Positions 3,625 to 5,654 of a DNA stretch of 5,654 nt are shown here, one piece after another. The number at the start of each line of letters is the position of its first letter. The stretch's first letter is position 1. The notes under the pieces were generated by a model. The model did no database searches. It was not told the origin of the DNA and saw only the letters and a program-made list of their open reading frames with translations. Origin of the DNA: an uncultured Actinomycetes bacterium. GTDB taxonomy: Bacteria; Actinomycetota; Thermoleophilia; Miltoncostaeales; Miltoncostaeaceae. Location: the NCBI GenBank assembly GCA_903928615.1, contig CAIYRJ010000234.1, positions 1 to 5,654 on the forward strand, in the 5' to 3' direction. The position numbers and the translations under genes are program-made.

Positions 3625-5654
3625 GTGAAGGTCATCTCCCTGCCCGCGAGGGCATCTTCGAGCACGCGCGCCTGCTCGAGCTGGTGGGTCTGCGGATAGC
3701 CCTCGCTCACCGACGCGCGAGCCGGCCTGCCGATGTACTCGAACGACTCGATGGGCAGCAGGCGCTCGATGCGACGCGTCACGAACGACCAGGCGCCCAT
3801 GTTGCGCGGCTCCTCCTGCACCCACTGCACGGTCTCGAGGTTCGGGTAGCTCTCGAACAGGGCGAGGATCTCCTCGCGGGGGAACGGGTAGAGCTGCTCG
3901 ATGCGCCCGATGGCGAGCTCGGGGTGCTTCTCGCGGTCGGCGTGGCCGTCGAGCTCGTGGAAGATCTTTCCGGTGCAGAGCAGCAGGCGGGTCACGGCCG
4001 CGGGGTCCGTCACGCGCGGGTCGGCGAGCACGGGCTCGAAGCGACCCTTCGTGAGGTCGTCCAGGCTGCTCGACGCGGCCTTGGCGCGCAGCAGGCTCTT
4101 CGGGGTGAACACCACGAGCGGGCGGATCTCGTCGAGCAGGCCCTGGCGGCGCAGCAGGTGGAAGTAGTTGGCCGCGGTGGAGCAGTTGGCGATGCGCATG
4201 TTGCCCTCGGCCGCCAGGCGCAGGAAGCGCTCGGGGCGCCCGGAGGAGTGCTCGGGGCCGTTGCCCTCGTAGCCGTGGGGCAGCAGCAGCGTGAGCCGCG
4301 AGCGCACGCCCCACTTGGCCTCGCCGGCGGCCAGGAACTGGTCGACCATGATCTGCGCCCCGTTGGCGAAGTCGCCGTACTGGGCCTCCCAGATGACCAG
4401 CGCCTCATGGGCGGTGGTGGAGTAGCCGTACTCGAAGCCCACGCAGGCGGCTTCCGACAGCGGGCTGTTATGCAGCTCGAACGACGCCTTCGCGCGCAGC
4501 AGGTGCTGCATCGGCACGTACACCTCGCCCTTGCGGGGCTCGTACGACGACTCATCGGCGGTGTGGTGCAGCTCGAGGTGCCGCTGGGTGAAGGTGCCGC
4601 GCGCGACGTCCTGCCCCGTGAGCCGGATCGGCACGCCCTCGGTGAGCAGCGACGCGAAGGCCAGCGCCTCGGCGTGCGACCACGTGATGCCGCCGTCCTC
4701 GCCGAGCGCGGCGCGGCGGCGCTCGAGCTGCGGCGTGAGCTTGGCGTGCACCGGGAAGCCATCGGGCGGCAGGTGCAGCTGCTCGTTGAGGCTGCGCAGC
4801 GTGGATGCGCTCACGCGGGTCTTCACCACCTGCGTCTTCGCGCGGCGGCGCTTGTCGCGCGAGCTCTCCTGGTCTGATCCCTGCTCGAGCCCCGACTGCA
4901 CGCGCTTGTGCGCCGACGACATGCGGTCCTCGGCCACCGTGACCATGGCGGCGTAGTCGTCCTCGGTGATGACGCGGTCCTCGATGAGGCGGTCGGCGAA
5001 GATGCGCGCCACCGTGGGGTGCTCCTTGATGGTGCGCGCCATCACGGGCTGGGTGTAGGCCGGCTCGTCGAGCTCGTTGTGGCCCAGTCGCCGGTAGCCG
5101 ATGAGGTCGATGAGCACGTCGTGGCCGAAGCGCGCGCGGAACTGCACGGCGAGGTTGACGGCCGCGATGCAGGCGTCCACGTCGTCGGCGTTCACGTGCA
5201 CGATGGGCATGTCGAAGCCCTTGGCCATGTCGCTGGCGTAGCGCGTGGAGCGACTGTCCTCGGGGTCGGTGGTGAAGCCCACCTGGTTGTTGACGATCAC
5301 GTGGATCGTGCCGCCGGTCGAGTAGCCCACCAGCCCCTGGAGGTTGAGCGTCTCGGCCACCACGCCCTGGCCGGGGAAGGCCGCGTCGCCGTGGATGAGC
5401 AGCGCCACCGCGCGGTCGGGCTGGTGCTCGGCGATGTTGGTTGCGCGGATGGTCTGCTTGGCGCGCACGCCACCCTCGGCCACGGCGTTCACCTGCTCGA
5501 GGTGGCTGGGGTTGGCGGCCAGGTGCACGTGCACCGACTTGCCCGAGCGGGCCTTGAACGTGCCCTCGGCGCCCTGGTGGTACTTCACGTCGCCGGCCGC
5601 CGCGTAGGGCTCGCCGTCGGCGTGCTCGTCGTCGTCATCATGCTCCATCTGGCC
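3621..5654 (-). CDS. sucA: 2-oxoglutarate dehydrogenase E1 component (SucA/OdhA/Kgd type), N-terminus cut by window edge
   Basis: The frame is open from the right edge and gives the C-terminal 677 residues of a protein usually about 900-1250 long. It decarboxylates 2-oxoglutarate with thiamine diphosphate (ThDP) in the TCA cycle. Numbering from Met at 5648, motifs are GDVKYH (19-24), ANPSHLE (45-51), the ThDP/Mg site HGDAAFPGQG (86-95) with NNQVGFTT (120-127), IGYRRLGHNELDEP (183-196), the transketolase-like pyrimidine domain with RLTGQDVARGTFTQRH (342-357), SPLSEAACVGFEYGYS (395-410) and GDFANGAQIMVDQF (425-438), and the C-terminal domain with RPLVVFTPKSLLR (509-521), QWVQEEPRNMGAW (608-620) and GRPARASVSEGYPQTHQLEQ (640-659). 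These match E1 of 2-oxoglutarate rather than pyruvate dehydrogenase. A charged linker (about 258-275) joins the two ThDP domains. An unusual HDDDDEH stretch (3-9) precedes GDVKYH. Whether an E2-like domain is fused at the N-terminus, as in Kgd, cannot be seen here. Confidence 0.96.
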   Translation of the reverse strand, partial: GQMEHDDDDEHADGEPYAAAGDVKYHQGAEGTFKARSGKSVHVHLAANPSHLEQVNAVAEGGVRAKQTIRATNIAEHQPDRAVALLIHGDAAFPGQGVVAETLNLQGLVGYSTGGTIHVIVNNQVGFTTDPEDSRSTRYASDMAKGFDMPIVHVNADDVDACIAAVNLAVQFRARFGHDVLIDLIGYRRLGHNELDEPAYTQPVMARTIKEHPTVARIFADRLIEDRVITEDDYAAMVTVAEDRMSSAHKRVQSGLEQGSDQESSRDKRRRAKTQVVKTRVSASTLRSLNEQLHLPPDGFPVHAKLTPQLERRRAALGEDGGITWSHAEALAFASLLTEGVPIRLTGQDVARGTFTQRHLELHHTADESSYEPRKGEVYVPMQHLLRAKASFELHNSPLSEAACVGFEYGYSTTAHEALVIWEAQYGDFANGAQIMVDQFLAAGEAKWGVRSRLTLLLPHGYEGNGPEHSSGRPERFLRLAAEGNMRIANCSTAANYFHLLRRQGLLDEIRPLVVFTPKSLLRAKAASSSLDDLTKGRFEPVLADPRVTDPAAVTRLLLCTGKIFHELDGHADREKHPELAIGRIEQLYPFPREEILALFESYPNLETVQWVQEEPRNMGAWSFVTRRIERLLPIESFEYIGRPARASVSEGYPQTHQLEQARVLEDALAGREMTFT
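3635..3640 (-). promoter_or_regulatory. Ribosome binding site of lpdA (GGGAGA) inside the end of sucA
   Basis: On the minus strand GGGAGA lies 10 bases before the lpdA ATG at 3624, within the last codons of sucA. Together with the ATGA stop-start overlap it supports ATG 3624 as the true start and points to coupled translation of E1 and E3. Confidence 0.5.

Noticed and set aside
2224..3699. Long plus-strand open frame (491 codons) antisense to lpdA
   Set aside because: It is rich in His, Ala, Gly and Val with no recognisable domain, and lies exactly opposite a clear lpdA gene. Long antisense frames are expected in very GC-rich DNA.
3625..4314. N-terminal extension of the lpdA frame to ATG 4314, which would suggest a 688-residue fusion
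   Set aside because: The extension reads Arg/Ala/Pro-rich sequence inside sucA in another frame. The normal LpdA N-terminus begins at 3624 with a ribosome binding site and a stop-start overlap.
3684..4877. Plus-strand open frame (397 codons) antisense to sucA
   Set aside because: Composition is low-complexity and no motif is recognisable, while the opposite strand carries well-conserved E1 motifs throughout.
1..5654. CRISPR arrays, tRNA or rRNA genes, insertion sequences, attachment sites
   Set aside because: No regularly spaced repeats, transposase-like protein or terminal inverted repeats were seen on reading both strands, and almost all of the window is accounted for by protein genes.

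Overview
The window is a strongly GC-rich stretch of bacterial chromosome, with G or C at almost every third codon position and a few AT-richer spots confined to intergenic DNA. The gene content (an actinobacterial-type membrane-anchored CapA-like protein, a 2-oxoglutarate dehydrogenase E1 whose C-terminal half resembles actinobacterial Kgd/OdhA, and a possible leaderless promoter) suggests an actinobacterium, perhaps a deep-branching lineage. This is inference; no marker gene in the window fixes the taxonomy.

Layout. Positions 1-728, minus strand: the N-terminal part of a CapA/PGA_cap-family metallophosphoesterase-like protein whose C-terminus lies off the left edge. Positions 729-831: a short divergent intergenic region with a TAATTT box just upstream of the capA-like start and a tandem TTAGTCC repeat in front of the next gene. 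Positions 832-1474, plus strand: a compact two-gene type II toxin-antitoxin module, a Phd/YefM-type antitoxin followed by a PIN-domain (VapC-like) toxin. Positions 1475-1516: a convergent gap with a perfect 12-bp palindrome. Positions 1517-5654, minus strand: an operon read right to left, with sucA (2-oxoglutarate dehydrogenase E1, 5' end off the right edge), lpdA (dihydrolipoamide dehydrogenase, E3; 4-bp overlap with sucA) and a lipoate ligase/octanoyltransferase-family gene (2 bp after lpdA).

How the genes work together. The minus-strand operon is a 2-oxo acid dehydrogenase unit. E1 decarboxylates 2-oxoglutarate, E3 reoxidises the dihydrolipoyl arm of the E2 protein, and the third gene probably attaches the octanoyl or lipoyl group that E2 needs. 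No E2 gene lies between E1 and E3; it could be upstream, elsewhere, or fused to the unseen N-terminus of E1 as in mycobacterial Kgd. The toxin-antitoxin pair is an independent small module between the operon's 3' end and the capA-like gene.

I found no convincing undescribed system. The points most worth checking are the lipoylation gene with its candidate catalytic cysteine in the E1-E3 operon, the missing E2, the acidic/histidine-rich loop in E1, and the tandem repeat upstream of the antitoxin.
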